Shown: positions 16,982 to 26,398 of the stretch, one piece after another
Numbering within the stretch: the first letter of the stretch is position 1
Layout: the number at the start of each line of letters is the position of its first letter
NCBI RefSeq assembly: GCF_051251565.1
Contig: NZ_JBPOFB010000006.1
Span: 167,887-231,886, forward strand
Direction: 5' to 3'
DNA: 64,000 nt
Source of the DNA: Marivita sp051251565
Lineage (GTDB): Bacteria; Pseudomonadota; Alphaproteobacteria; Rhodobacterales; Rhodobacteraceae
Translations under genes and position numbers: made by a program
The notes under the pieces: model-generated
The model's database searches: none
The model's input: only the letters and a program-made list of their open reading frames with translations
Told to the model about the DNA's origin: nothing

Positions 16982-18163
16982 ATGTCCCGACAGAATTATA
17001 TCTTCACCTCGGAATCCGTGTCCGAGGGCCATCCGGATAAGGTCTGTGACCGTATCTCGGACGCGATCCTTGACGCCTTTCTTTCAGAAGAACCCGAAGC
17101 GCGCGTCGCCTGCGAAACCTTTGCCACAACCAATCGTGTGGTGATCGGTGGAGAGGTGGGACTGTCGGATCAGACCCGCCTTGAAACCTACATGGAGCGC
17201 ATCCCCGACATCGCTCGCGCCTGTATCAAGGATATCGGCTACGAGCAGGACGAGTTTCACCACGCCACCTGCGAGATCACCAACCTGTTGCACCAGCAAT
17301 CGGCCCATATCGCTCAGGGCGTGAACGCCAGCAGCGATAAGGACGAAGGGGCAGGCGATCAGGGCATCATGTTCGGCTATGCCACCAACGAGACTGACGC
17401 GCTCATGCCCGCGCCGATTCAGTACAGCCATGCGATCCTGCGTCGCTTGGCAGAGGTGCGCAAATCTGGTCAGGAGCCCTTGCTGCGCCCGGATGCGAAA
17501 TCGCAAATCTCGGTGCGGTATGAGAACGGCAAACCGATGGGCGTCAGTTCCATCGTGCTGTCGACCCAGCACGCCGATGCAAGCCAAAGCTCTGCCGACA
17601 TCCGCGCGATTGTTGAGCCGTATATCCTCGAAGTGCTGCCCGAGGGCTGGATTACCGATGCGACGGAATGGTGGGTCAACCCCACTGGCACGTTTGTCAT
17701 CGGTGGGCCGGACGGCGATGCGGGTCTGACCGGGCGCAAGATCATCGTTGACACCTATGGGGGTGCTGCCCCGCATGGCGGCGGTGCCTTCTCGGGCAAA
17801 GACCCGACCAAAGTGGATCGCTCTGCGGCTTATGCGGCGCGTTATCTTGCCAAGAACGTCGTTGCGGCGGGCATGGCAGACCGCTGCACAATCCAGCTCA
17901 GCTATGCGATTGGCGTGTCCAAGCCGCTGTCGATCTATGCCGACACCCATGGTACGGGCGAAGTTGAGGCTGCCGCGATTGAGGCGGCGATCCCCAAGGT
18001 GATGGATCTCACTCCGCGCGGCATTCGCACCCATCTGGAACTGAACAAGCCGATCTACGAACGCACTGCGGCCTACGGCCATTTCGGTCGTGCGCCCGAA
18101 GCGGATGGCGGGTTCAGCTGGGAACGCACCGATCTGGTGGACGCTCTGCGGGCGTCTGTCTGA
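16982..18163 (+). CDS. metK: S-adenosylmethionine synthetase MetK
   Basis: 393 residues with the family signatures GAGDQGIMFGYATNE and GGGAFSGKDPTKVDRSAAY and the N-terminal SESVSEGHPDKVCD. It makes SAM from methionine and ATP. Translation is probably controlled by the preceding riboswitch. The ATG at 16982 is set by the GGAG in that element. A hairpin at 18173-18194 follows the stop. Confidence 0.97.
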   Translation: MSRQNYIFTSESVSEGHPDKVCDRISDAILDAFLSEEPEARVACETFATTNRVVIGGEVGLSDQTRLETYMERIPDIARACIKDIGYEQDEFHHATCEITNLLHQQSAHIAQGVNASSDKDEGAGDQGIMFGYATNETDALMPAPIQYSHAILRRLAEVRKSGQEPLLRPDAKSQISVRYENGKPMGVSSIVLSTQHADASQSSADIRAIVEPYILEVLPEGWITDATEWWVNPTGTFVIGGPDGDAGLTGRKIIVDTYGGAAPHGGGAFSGKDPTKVDRSAAYAARYLAKNVVAAGMADRCTIQLSYAIGVSKPLSIYADTHGTGEVEAAAIEAAIPKVMDLTPRGIRTHLELNKPIYERTAAYGHFGRAPEADGGFSWERTDLVDALRASV

Positions 18164-18172
18164 AACCAACCT

Positions 18173-18207
18173 GGTCGGGCGATTGCGCCCGGCCTGCCTT
18201 CCCTTTT
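18173..18207 (+). terminator. Probable terminator after metK
   Basis: GGTCGGGCG (18173-18181) and CGCCCGGCC (18186-18194) form a 9-bp stem (one G-T pair) with the loop ATTG. The pyrimidine-rich run TGCCTTCCCTTTT follows. The U tract is imperfect. Confidence 0.5.
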
Positions 18208-18255
18208 GCGACACAGGCCTATGTCCCTTGATAACACATGGGAAAAGGCGGACAG

Positions 18256-18795
18256 ATGTTCAAAAGGTTGATTTTCCTCATTCTGCTTTGGCCGGGCGCC
18301 GCGCTGGCCAATGACTGGGACGCGCTGGACACGCCCGGAGCGTTCGCCATCATGCGCCACGCATTGGCGCCGGGAACAGGCGATCCGGCAACCCTGACCA
18401 TTGGCGATTGCAGCACGCAGCGCAATCTCGATCAGCGGGGCCGCGATCAGGCCACCCGCATCGGTGCGGCTTTTCGGGATCGGGGTCACAGCTTTGACGT
18501 GGTTCTGACAAGCCAATGGTGCCGGTGCCGCGACACGGCCAGTCTTTTGGCGCTTGCCCCGGTGCAAGACGTGCCCGCGTTCAATTCGTTCTTTCAGGAT
18601 GTCTCGACCCGCGACAGCCAGACGCAAGAGGCGCTGACACTGTTGGCGAACCGCGCGGACCGGCCTTTCATCATCACGCATCAGGTCAACATTCGTGCGC
18701 TGACCGGACAGACCACACGATCTGGCGAAGTGCTGGTCGTGCGCTATGCCGGTGACCGGCTTGAGGTGCTGGGGTCGATCCTGATTGATCCGTGA
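18256..18795 (+). CDS. Exported histidine phosphatase family protein
   Basis: 179 residues from the ATG at 18256. A signal peptide (MFKRLIFLILLWPGAALA) precedes the phosphatase domain. The phospho-acceptor motif reads IMRHALAPG (Arg-His-Ala rather than the usual Arg-His-Gly). A second arginine is in TSQWCRCRDTA, and a second His in IITHQVNIRALTG. The substrate is unknown; the protein should be periplasmic. It lies between metK and trmB. Confidence 0.8.
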   Translation: MFKRLIFLILLWPGAALANDWDALDTPGAFAIMRHALAPGTGDPATLTIGDCSTQRNLDQRGRDQATRIGAAFRDRGHSFDVVLTSQWCRCRDTASLLALAPVQDVPAFNSFFQDVSTRDSQTQEALTLLANRADRPFIITHQVNIRALTGQTTRSGEVLVVRYAGDRLEVLGSILIDP

Positions 18796-18856
18796 TCTCG
18801 GCAAAAACGACAGACCTGCGTTGCGAGAGACCGGCGCACTCGCTAAACCGCGCCCC

Positions 18857-19573
18857 ATGACAGACACCAAACACCCATCGGGCGCGCCGTGGCGCAATTT
18901 CTATGGCCGGTTCAAGGGCAAGACCCTGCGACCGAACCAAAAGGACTATCTGGAAAGCGACCTTGACGCGCTGAGCCCCGGACCTGTGTCCTGGGAAGAC
19001 AACCCTGACCGCACGCCGCTTGACCCCAACGCGGTGTTTGACGGCAAACCGCTCTGGCTCGAAATCGGGTTTGGCGGGGGGGAACACCTTGTCCATCAGG
19101 CACGCACGTACCCGGATGTCGGGATCATCGGTTGCGAGCCGTTTATCAACGGTGTGGCGATGCTCTTGGGCAAAATCCGCGAAGCGGGTGTGACCAACCT
19201 GCGCGTGTTTCCCGGCGATGCCCGCAACATGTTCGATGTGCTGCCTGATGGGTCGGTTGAAAAGGCGTTCCTGCTTTATCCCGACCCGTGGCCCAAGAAA
19301 CGCCACCACCGGCGGCGCTTTGTGACCCAAGAGCATTTGCAGCCCCTCTATGACGTGTTGGCACCGGGTGCGGAGTTTCGCGTGGCAACGGATATTCCCG
19401 ATTATGTGCGCCAAACCCTGATCGAAGTTCCGAAAGCCGGGTTTGAATGGCTGGCCGAAGGGCCGGGCGATTGGCGCCATCCGTGGGAGGATTGGTACTC
19501 CACCCGCTACGAAATGAAGGCGCTGCGAGAAGGCCGGATGCCGCATTACATGACCTTTCGGAAGCCCGTATGA
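18857..19573 (+). CDS. trmB: tRNA (guanine-N7-)-methyltransferase TrmB
   Basis: 238 residues. The SAM-binding motif is LWLEIGFGGGEHLVHQA, and the TrmB signature FLLYPDPWPKKRHHRRRF is present. It methylates G46 of tRNAs. The ATG at 18857 (MTDTKHPSGAPWRNF) is chosen from the family N-terminus. The last codons overlap the cmk start (ATGA), so the two are coupled. Confidence 0.95.
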   Translation: MTDTKHPSGAPWRNFYGRFKGKTLRPNQKDYLESDLDALSPGPVSWEDNPDRTPLDPNAVFDGKPLWLEIGFGGGEHLVHQARTYPDVGIIGCEPFINGVAMLLGKIREAGVTNLRVFPGDARNMFDVLPDGSVEKAFLLYPDPWPKKRHHRRRFVTQEHLQPLYDVLAPGAEFRVATDIPDYVRQTLIEVPKAGFEWLAEGPGDWRHPWEDWYSTRYEMKALREGRMPHYMTFRKPV

Positions 19574-20187
19574 CCGCGCCCTTTACAGTCGCCATCGACG
19601 GCCCTGCCGCGGCCGGCAAAGGCACGATCAGCAAGGCGGTCGCCGCACATTTCGGTTTGGCGCATCTGGATACAGGTTTGCTCTACCGGGCGGTTGGTGT
19701 GCGGATGTTGCTGGGTGAAGACCCGACAAAAGCCGCGCAAACGCTGGTGGCCCAAGACCTTGAGTCCCCGGATTTGCGAAGTGCCGATGTGGCGCAGGCG
19801 GCGTCCAAAGTGGCGGTGATCCCAGATGTGCGGGCGGCCTTGCTCGATTTTCAGCGCGCCTTTGCCCGGCGCGCAGGGGGCGCGGTTCTTGACGGGCGCG
19901 ACATTGGCACGGTGATCTGCCCGCAGGCCGAGGCAAAGCTGTTTGTCACCGCCAGCCCCGAAGTCCGCGCGCAGCGGCGTCTGGCCGAGCTGAGGGACCG
20001 TGGCTTTGAGACGGAGTTCGACACGGTGCTGGCCGATGTCAAAGCCCGCGATGACCGCGACACAAACCGCGCTGATGCGCCTTTGCGCCCTGCTGACGAT
20101 GCGGTGACGATCGACACCTCGTCGCTGGACATCGACGCGGCGGTTGCGGCGGCAATTGCGGTTGTGGCAGCACGCCGCGCGCTTTAA
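19570..20187 (+). CDS. cmk: Cytidylate kinase
   Basis: 205 residues. The P-loop reads AIDGPAAAGKGTIS and the NMP-binding region includes HLDTGLLYRAVG. GAVLDGRDIGTVICPQA and KARDDRDTNRADAPL are typical of Cmk. It phosphorylates CMP and dCMP. Its start overlaps the trmB stop by four bases; the cmk-rpsA order is widespread in bacteria. Confidence 0.95.
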   Translation: MTAPFTVAIDGPAAAGKGTISKAVAAHFGLAHLDTGLLYRAVGVRMLLGEDPTKAAQTLVAQDLESPDLRSADVAQAASKVAVIPDVRAALLDFQRAFARRAGGAVLDGRDIGTVICPQAEAKLFVTASPEVRAQRRLAELRDRGFETEFDTVLADVKARDDRDTNRADAPLRPADDAVTIDTSSLDIDAAVAAAIAVVAARRAL

Positions 20188-20467
20188 TCGATCAAAACCA
20201 GCAGATCCTGTGCTGATCTGTGCCAAAACCAAGTCCGGATGCGTCCCGGTCTTGCGCTGATGCGCACGCTCTGCTATGGCCCGCGCGTCGTTAGAAGGCA
20301 TCAATGCCGCAAGACAAGTGATCGAGCAGGGGTCGGCAACCACCGGCCCTGTTTGTTTTGTGGACGCCTTGACCAATTCCGTTCGCCACAAGTGCGGGCA
20401 TCAACCCCAGACCGGCGGAGACAACCGCACGGCCAGTAAAATGATACGTAAAGGAAACAGACGCCAC
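20188..20467 (+). other. rpsA leader region
   Basis: 280 bases between cmk and rpsA with no gene. CAGATC (20205-20210) and GATCTG (20215-20220) can pair just after the cmk stop. Further down, CAGGGGTCGG and CCGGCCCTG can form an imperfect stem around 20327-20351. S1 commonly controls its own translation through its mRNA leader, so a structured control element is plausible but not shown. AAGGA at 20451-20455 is the likely ribosome-binding site. Confidence 0.4.
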
Positions 20468-22150
20468 ATGGCTATGAACGCATCTATGGAAGAATTCGAA
20501 GCGCTTTTGAACGAAAGCCTCGAAATGGACACACCGGACGAAGGGTCCGTTGTAAAGGGCAAGGTCATCGCAATTGAAGCGGGCCAAGCCATCATCGACG
20601 TCGGCTACAAGATGGAAGGCCGCGTTGATCTTAAAGAATTTGCAAACCCCGGCGAAGCGCCCGACATTTCTGTCGGCGACGAAGTCGAGGTGTTCCTGCG
20701 CTCCGCAGAGAACGCACGCGGCGAAGCGGTTATCTCGCGCGAGATGGCACGCCGTGAAGAAGCATGGGATCGTCTTGAAAAAGCTTATGCAGACGACGCC
20801 CGCGTTGAGGGTGCGATCTTCGGTCGTGTCAAAGGCGGCTTCACTGTTGACCTTGGCGGCGCGGTTGCGTTCCTTCCGGGTTCGCAGGTCGATGTGCGCC
20901 CCGTGCGCGACGCAGGCCCGCTCATGGGTCTCAAGCAGCCGTTCCAGATTCTCAAGATGGACCGTCGCCGGGGCAACATCGTTGTGTCGCGCCGTGCGAT
21001 CCTCGAAGAATCCCGCGCCGAACAGCGCGCCGAAGTCATTGGCAACCTCACCGAAGGTCAGGCAGTCGATGGTGTGGTCAAGAACATCACCGAATACGGT
21101 GCGTTTGTGGACCTTGGCGGCGTAGACGGCCTTCTGCACGTGACCGATATGGCATGGCGCCGTGTGAACCACCCGTCGGAAATTCTTGCCATCGGCGAGA
21201 CGGTCAAGGTTCAGGTCATCAAGATCAACAAAGAAACCCACCGCATCAGCCTTGGTATGAAGCAGCTTCAGGAAGATCCGTGGGATCTGGTTGCTGCCAA
21301 GTATCCGCTTGAATCCGTGCATATGGGTCGCGTGACCAACATCACCGATTACGGCGCATTTGTTGAGCTGGAGCCGGGCGTTGAAGGTCTTGTTCACGTG
21401 TCTGAAATGTCCTGGACCAAGAAGAACGTGCACCCGGGCAAGATCGTGTCGACCTCGCAGGAAGTCGAAGTCATGGTTCTGGAAATCGACGGCGCCAAGC
21501 GCCGCGTTTCCCTGGGTCTCAAGCAGACCATGCGTAACCCGTGGGAAGTGTTTGCAGAAACACATCCCGAGGGCACCGAGGTCGAAGGCGAAGTCAAGAA
21601 CATCACCGAATTCGGTCTGTTTGTTGGCCTCGATGGCGACATCGACGGCATGGTTCACCTGTCCGACCTGTCATGGGACGAACGTGGCGAGGATGCGATC
21701 CAGAACTACCGCAAAGGCGACATGGTTCAGGCCGTTGTCACCGAAGTGGATGTCGAGAAAGAGCGTATCTCGCTGTCCGTCAAGGCACTGGGTGGCGACA
21801 AGTTCGCTGAAGCCGTCGGCGGCACCAAGCGTGGTTCCGTGATCACGGTTCAAGTGACAGCCATCGAAGAAGGTGGAATCGAAGTGGAATTCGAAGGCAT
21901 GAAGTCCTTCATCCGCCGCTCCGATCTGTCGCGTGACCGTGGCGACCAGCGCCCAGAGCGTTTCAATGTCGGTGACAAGGTCGATGTCCGCGTGACCAAC
22001 GTGGACAGCAAGACCCGTCGTCTGGGTCTGTCGATCAAGGCACTGGAAATCGCGGAAGAGAAAGAAGCGGTTCAGCAGTACGGGTCTTCCGACTCTGGCG
22101 CATCGCTTGGCGATATCCTTGGCGCAGCGCTCAAGTCCGGCGACGATTGA
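20468..22150 (+). CDS. rpsA: 30S ribosomal protein S1
   Basis: 560 residues with six S1 (OB-fold) repeats. Repeats three to five each carry a variant of KNITEYGAFVDLGGVDGLLHV. S1 binds mRNA on the small subunit and is needed to start translation on weak ribosome sites. Codon use is very regular, as for highly expressed genes. The ATG at 20468 (MAMNASMEEFEALL) follows AAGGA; upstream frame extension is leader sequence. No ihfB follows, although rpsA-ihfB is common in relatives; a strong terminator ends the unit. Confidence 0.97.
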   Translation: MAMNASMEEFEALLNESLEMDTPDEGSVVKGKVIAIEAGQAIIDVGYKMEGRVDLKEFANPGEAPDISVGDEVEVFLRSAENARGEAVISREMARREEAWDRLEKAYADDARVEGAIFGRVKGGFTVDLGGAVAFLPGSQVDVRPVRDAGPLMGLKQPFQILKMDRRRGNIVVSRRAILEESRAEQRAEVIGNLTEGQAVDGVVKNITEYGAFVDLGGVDGLLHVTDMAWRRVNHPSEILAIGETVKVQVIKINKETHRISLGMKQLQEDPWDLVAAKYPLESVHMGRVTNITDYGAFVELEPGVEGLVHVSEMSWTKKNVHPGKIVSTSQEVEVMVLEIDGAKRRVSLGLKQTMRNPWEVFAETHPEGTEVEGEVKNITEFGLFVGLDGDIDGMVHLSDLSWDERGEDAIQNYRKGDMVQAVVTEVDVEKERISLSVKALGGDKFAEAVGGTKRGSVITVQVTAIEEGGIEVEFEGMKSFIRRSDLSRDRGDQRPERFNVGDKVDVRVTNVDSKTRRLGLSIKALEIAEEKEAVQQYGSSDSGASLGDILGAALKSGDD

Positions 22151-22174
22151 TCGTTTCGATCAGATGTAAAACAG

Positions 22175-22210
22175 AAACCCCCGCATCACAGGATGCGGGG
22201 GTTTCTTTTT
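22175..22210 (+). terminator. Strong terminator after rpsA
   Basis: A 13-bp perfect stem (22175-22187 with 22192-22204, centred on the GC run CCCCCGCATC/GATGCGGGGG) has the loop ACAG and is followed by CTTTTT. This is a textbook intrinsic terminator. Confidence 0.95.
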
Positions 22211-22327
22211 GGCAGGTACATGATGCGCCACCGCCCCCCTGTTTCCGTTAACGGAAGCTGGGGGCGCTGCCCCGTCCGCCTATGGCGAACTCCCTAGGGA
22301 TATTTTTGAACCAGAGACGTCTGGAGA

Positions 22328-23167
22328 TTAAGCTGCGATGTCGCGCAGTCCCAAAACTGCGCGCGCCTCTTGCCATGTGGCGACAGGGCGGTTGTGGCGG
22401 TCGCACAGCTCTACGGCCCGTTTGACCAATGCTGCGTTGGATGGGGCCAAAGTGCTGCGATCCAGACGGATATTGTCCTCTAGCCCTGTACGGGCATGAC
22501 CACCGGCCGCAATGGCCCAATCGTTCAGCACGATCTGGTTCGGCCCGATCCCGGCAGCGCACCACGGGGTTTGTGCACCAAACAGGCGTTTGACGGTGTG
22601 GATGTAGAAATCGAACACCTCTTTGTCGGCGGGCATGGCGTTTTTCACACCCATGACAAACTGCACATAAGGGGTGGCCGCAATTTCACCCGCCTTGAAC
22701 ATCGCGGCAGCGCGAAAGATGTGCGACAGGTCAAAGGCTTCGATCTCGGGTTTGACGGCGTAGGTGATCATTTCCGACGCCAGCCACGCGACCAAATCCG
22801 GCGGATTTTCGTAGACGCGGGTGGGAAAGTTGTTCGATCCCACCGACAGCGACGCCATATCGGGCCGCAGGGGCAGCATGCCGCCGCGTGTCTTGCCCGC
22901 GCCCGAGCGGCCGCCGGTGGAGAATTGAATGATCATGCCGGGGCAGTGTTTCTCAACGCCCTCTTTCAGACGCGCGAAACGGTCCGGGTCAGAGCTCGGG
23001 GTTTCGTCATCGTTGCGCACATGAGCATGCAGGATGCTTGCCCCGGCCTCGAACGCGGCGTGTGTGCTTTCGATCTGTTCCGCGACGGTTGTCGGCACGG
23101 CAGGGTTGTCGGCTTTGGTCGGAACAGACCCGGTGATGGCAACGCAAATGATGCAGGGGGTGGTCAT
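22328..23167 (-). CDS. BKACE-family beta-keto acid cleavage enzyme (DUF849)
   Basis: 279 residues from the ATG at 23167. A TIM barrel with CIICVAITGSVPTKADNPAVP, HAHVRNDDETPSSD (metal His-x-His), FSTGGRSG and HARTGLEDNI, as in 3-keto-5-aminohexanoate cleavage enzymes. These enzymes use acetyl-CoA to convert a beta-keto acid into acetoacetate and a new CoA ester. Family members act on many substrates (lysine, carnitine and others), so the substrate is open. It is third in an operon with a fatty acid desaturase and a TIM-barrel isomerase-like gene. Confidence 0.85.
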   Translation of the reverse strand: MTTPCIICVAITGSVPTKADNPAVPTTVAEQIESTHAAFEAGASILHAHVRNDDETPSSDPDRFARLKEGVEKHCPGMIIQFSTGGRSGAGKTRGGMLPLRPDMASLSVGSNNFPTRVYENPPDLVAWLASEMITYAVKPEIEAFDLSHIFRAAAMFKAGEIAATPYVQFVMGVKNAMPADKEVFDFYIHTVKRLFGAQTPWCAAGIGPNQIVLNDWAIAAGGHARTGLEDNIRLDRSTLAPSNAALVKRAVELCDRHNRPVATWQEARAVLGLRDIAA

Positions 23168-23236
23168 GGGCGGGGGTGGTCCTGTGCACAAGATTGGCAC
23201 GCAGTGTGGCACGAAACACACCCGTGTCAAACCGGA

Positions 23237-24079
23237 TCAGTTGTCGCCGCCAAGCTCTTCCCAGATCTCGCGGACCCAACCTTGAATCACCTGCGCCTCA
23301 TGCCAGCGGTTCGACATCTCGCGCCCCTGTGCGTCGGTCATCGCGTATTCCGGTGGCCCAAGTTCGCAGGTGAAGATGCAGTCGCCCGACGCGTTTCGGC
23401 TGCGCCAATCCGCCATGCCTTCGCGCCACCAGCCTTTGAACAGGTTCACCCATTTCTGGTGCTGCGGGAAATCCAGTTGCAGCTGGATTTGCTGGCGGCT
23501 CGCCACCCGGCCCTGAAAGCTGTCGGAGCGCTGCAACACCCGGCTGATCAGGCCAAGGTCGGGGTCTGACATCGGATACCAGAATTCGCGGTCCACCACG
23601 TAATGCGACAGGTCTGCACAGATCCGCATCTCGGGAATCCGGTCAAGAAGTTGCAGCGTGGTAAACAGATCATTGGTGATGCAATTTCGGTGAGTCTCGA
23701 ACTGGATCGGCACGCCAATCCGGTCAGACATCGCCATCCATGTTTCAATCACCGGAACCATATCGTCGAGGGCAATCGGCATCACCTGACCGATCACGTC
23801 CACAAAAGGTGCGCCGAAATCGGCCGCCATGTGCAGCGTGTCTTCGAGGCTCTCTATCGTTTTCGGGAAAGCCACGATCAGCGGTGTCAGATCGTTGGCC
23901 ACCATATGCGGGCGGACTGCATGGGCCACGGCCACATCTGACGCACCCAGATCAATCGCCATACCGTCAAAGCCCGCTTCGGCCACCATCTCGCAAATCT
24001 GATCATAGGGCAGTTTCACCCCGGTCTGATCATGCGGCTGCATCGCCCAAAGCGAGGTATAGACCTGAAGCCGCCTCAC
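23237..24079 (-). CDS. Sugar phosphate isomerase/epimerase-like TIM-barrel protein
   Basis: 280 residues with the xylose-isomerase-like barrel pattern: AGFDGMAIDLGA, DVIGQVMPIAL, VPIQFETHRNCITND (Glu/His metal ligands) and RICADLSHYVVDRE (Asp, His). Such proteins isomerise or epimerise small sugars and keto acids using a divalent metal. The ATG at 24079 overlaps the desaturase stop by four bases. The BKACE gene follows after about 70 bases. The reaction is not known. Confidence 0.75.
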   Translation of the reverse strand: MRRLQVYTSLWAMQPHDQTGVKLPYDQICEMVAEAGFDGMAIDLGASDVAVAHAVRPHMVANDLTPLIVAFPKTIESLEDTLHMAADFGAPFVDVIGQVMPIALDDMVPVIETWMAMSDRIGVPIQFETHRNCITNDLFTTLQLLDRIPEMRICADLSHYVVDREFWYPMSDPDLGLISRVLQRSDSFQGRVASRQQIQLQLDFPQHQKWVNLFKGWWREGMADWRSRNASGDCIFTCELGPPEYAMTDAQGREMSNRWHEAQVIQGWVREIWEELGGDN

Positions 24080-25059
24080 TCGGCAGGCACCCGGCGGGTG
24101 CGACCGCCCGAGGTGGGCACGATCCAGACCTCATTCATCGGGTATTGGCTTTCGTCCTTGGCCATCAGTTTGCGGATCACCTCGATCTGGAACTCGATCC
24201 AGCCCATGCGGTGCACCTCGCCTGCCGTGTCCTCGATCTTGGCGTTCAGGTCTCGCAGTTTCCAGAACGGCACGGCCGGAAAGGTGTGATGCGCGGTGTG
24301 GTAGGGCATCTGCCAGCACAGCCAGCGAAAGACTGCGTTGGTCCGGGTGGAGCGGGTGTTTTCAAGAATGTCGCTTTCGTGGCTCAGGCCCAGATGTTCG
24401 ATGGTGTTCTGCAATTGGTGCACTGGCTTGGTCAGGACCATCGGCACGATCCAGAAGGTCAGCGCGACCCAGCTTCCGGTGATCAGTGACACCAGCGCGA
24501 TCAGCGCATACCCGGCAAGATGCAGGCGGCTCTCGCGGATCACCTTTGCTTCTTCCTCAGGGCGGATAAAAGGCTCCACGATCACACCACGGGCGCGTCG
24601 CACCACGCCAAATACCCGGTTGCGCCAATAGGTGATACCCGACAGCCAAAGCAGGTAAGTTGTCAGCGTATAGGGCTCGCGCACCAATTCGCCGTCGCGT
24701 TCCCAATCCTGCGTGTGCTGGTGATGGGCGAAATGCATGATCTGGTCGTAATCACGCGGAAAGATCTGACCAAACCCGATGATGCGGCCAAACACTTCGT
24801 TCAGGGCGCGGGTCTTGAAGACGGTGGCATGGCTGAGTTCATGCTGTGCCGCGTAGAGAAAGTTCAAAAGCACACCCAAAGCAAAACCTGTGACCCAGAC
24901 CCATCCGGTGCCCATTGCCTGCGCATGCAGATATGCGGCGATCACGATGGCCCCGACATGGCTGGCCATTTGTAGCGCGCCGCGCAGGTCAGAGCGTTCC
25001 GTCAGGCTGCGCAATTCTGCGGGGGTCAACAGTTTGCGGCGCGAAAAACTGGCGTCCAT
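24076..25059 (-). CDS. Membrane fatty acid desaturase-family protein
   Basis: 327 residues. Three histidine boxes bind a di-iron centre: HELSH, HFAHHQH and HTAHH. Several hydrophobic segments surround them, as in integral membrane desaturases and hydroxylases. AGGAGG lies just before the ATG at 25059. It is first in an operon with the isomerase-like and BKACE genes, so the substrate may not be an ordinary acyl chain; desaturase-type enzymes also hydroxylate small molecules. It is divergent from the lytic transglycosylase gene. Confidence 0.8.
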   Translation of the reverse strand: MDASFSRRKLLTPAELRSLTERSDLRGALQMASHVGAIVIAAYLHAQAMGTGWVWVTGFALGVLLNFLYAAQHELSHATVFKTRALNEVFGRIIGFGQIFPRDYDQIMHFAHHQHTQDWERDGELVREPYTLTTYLLWLSGITYWRNRVFGVVRRARGVIVEPFIRPEEEAKVIRESRLHLAGYALIALVSLITGSWVALTFWIVPMVLTKPVHQLQNTIEHLGLSHESDILENTRSTRTNAVFRWLCWQMPYHTAHHTFPAVPFWKLRDLNAKIEDTAGEVHRMGWIEFQIEVIRKLMAKDESQYPMNEVWIVPTSGGRTRRVPAE

Positions 25060-25263
25060 CGGTTCCTCCTGATGTCGGTAGACCAAGACTGGCGGGCTTT
25101 TGACCAAAAGAAAAGCGTTCCCGCTTGTAGAGGTGCGCAGCTGCACCGCTTTTGACCGGTTTGCACAAATCCGCGCATATCCGTCGAAGTTTTTCTGAAC
25201 CATTGTGAAACGCGCAACTTGCCCGCACACTGTCGAAAAAAGCATCCAGAGGTGAGCGGACCG

Positions 25264-26394
25264 ATGCAGATAAACCGACGTTTCTTTGGGTTGGGGCTAA
25301 TGAGCCTTGGCCTTGCAGCCTGTTCGCGCGCCGTCCCCGGCAGCGTGAGCACAAACACCCCCACCGGCTTGCCCGCTGATCTGCGGCCCGTGCCCAACAG
25401 CGCGTATGATGCATGGGTCGCGGCGTTTCGGGGGCGGGCGGCGTCCCAAGGGATTTCCCAGAACACGCTGGCGGCGGCCTTTCGGGGCACCGGGTATCTG
25501 CCCGGAGTGGTCACACGGGATCGCAACCAGACCGAATTCAGCCGTAGCCTCGAAGATTATCTGGCAATCGCGGCCTCTGACGAACGGGTGCAAAAGGGCC
25601 GCGCAGCCTATGCCCGGCATCGTGGAACGCTGGACGCGCTTGAGGATCGCTATGGTGTTGATGCCAAGATCATCACAGCAATCTGGGGGTTAGAGAGCTT
25701 TTACGGCGAACGGCGCGGCGACGTGCCTGTTGTTTCGGCCACGTCGACGCTGGCGTTTGACGGACGGCGCGGGCGGTTCTTTGAACAACAGTTGATTGCT
25801 GCGCTGCGCATCCTTCAGAATGGCGATATCCCGGCATCGCGCATGACCGGAAGCTGGGCTGGGGCGATGGGGCACACCCAGTTCATTCCGACATCTTATC
25901 TTGAATTCGCGGTGGATTTCACCGGCGATGGGCGACGCGATATCTGGTCCGATGACCCGAGCGATGCGTTGGCCTCTGCCGCAGCCTACCTGCAACGCAA
26001 TGGCTGGACGCGGGGTCTGGAATGGGGGGGCGAGTCGTCCCAAGGGTCGCTTGAACCGCAACCCGGGGGGCCAAGGTTTAGCACCACCAGCAATTTCCGC
26101 GTGATCAAGCGCTACAACAACTCGGATGCTTATGCGATTGGCGTCGGGCATCTGGCTGACCGGATCGGTGGTGCCGGGCCTTTGCGCGCCAGCTTTCCAC
26201 CCGATGCAAATGGCTTGACCAAGGCGGACCGGGTGACCCTGCAACAACGCCTCACCGCGCGCGGCTTTGATACGCAAGGGGCGGATGGTGTGATCGGGTC
26301 CAACACCGAGGCGGCAATCCGCGCGTATCAGGCCAGCCGGGGTCTGCCCGCGACAGGGACGCCGTCACAATCCCTGTTGCAAAGCCTTCGGTAA
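25264..26394 (+). CDS. Lytic murein transglycosylase (MltB type) with peptidoglycan-binding domain
   Basis: 376 residues. A lipoprotein-type signal ends in LAAC (MQINRRFFGLGLMSLGLAACS). The SLT_2 domain spans ~40-310 with the catalytic Glu in AIWGLESFYGE and GAMGHTQFIPTSYLEFAVDF. The last ~60 residues are a PG_binding_1 domain (LTARGFDTQGADGVIGSNTE). It cleaves glycan strands to 1,6-anhydro-muropeptides at the outer membrane. The ATG at 25264 is the start that yields a signal peptide. Confidence 0.92.
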   Translation: MQINRRFFGLGLMSLGLAACSRAVPGSVSTNTPTGLPADLRPVPNSAYDAWVAAFRGRAASQGISQNTLAAAFRGTGYLPGVVTRDRNQTEFSRSLEDYLAIAASDERVQKGRAAYARHRGTLDALEDRYGVDAKIITAIWGLESFYGERRGDVPVVSATSTLAFDGRRGRFFEQQLIAALRILQNGDIPASRMTGSWAGAMGHTQFIPTSYLEFAVDFTGDGRRDIWSDDPSDALASAAAYLQRNGWTRGLEWGGESSQGSLEPQPGGPRFSTTSNFRVIKRYNNSDAYAIGVGHLADRIGGAGPLRASFPPDANGLTKADRVTLQQRLTARGFDTQGADGVIGSNTEAAIRAYQASRGLPATGTPSQSLLQSLR

Positions 26395-26398
26395 CCGC

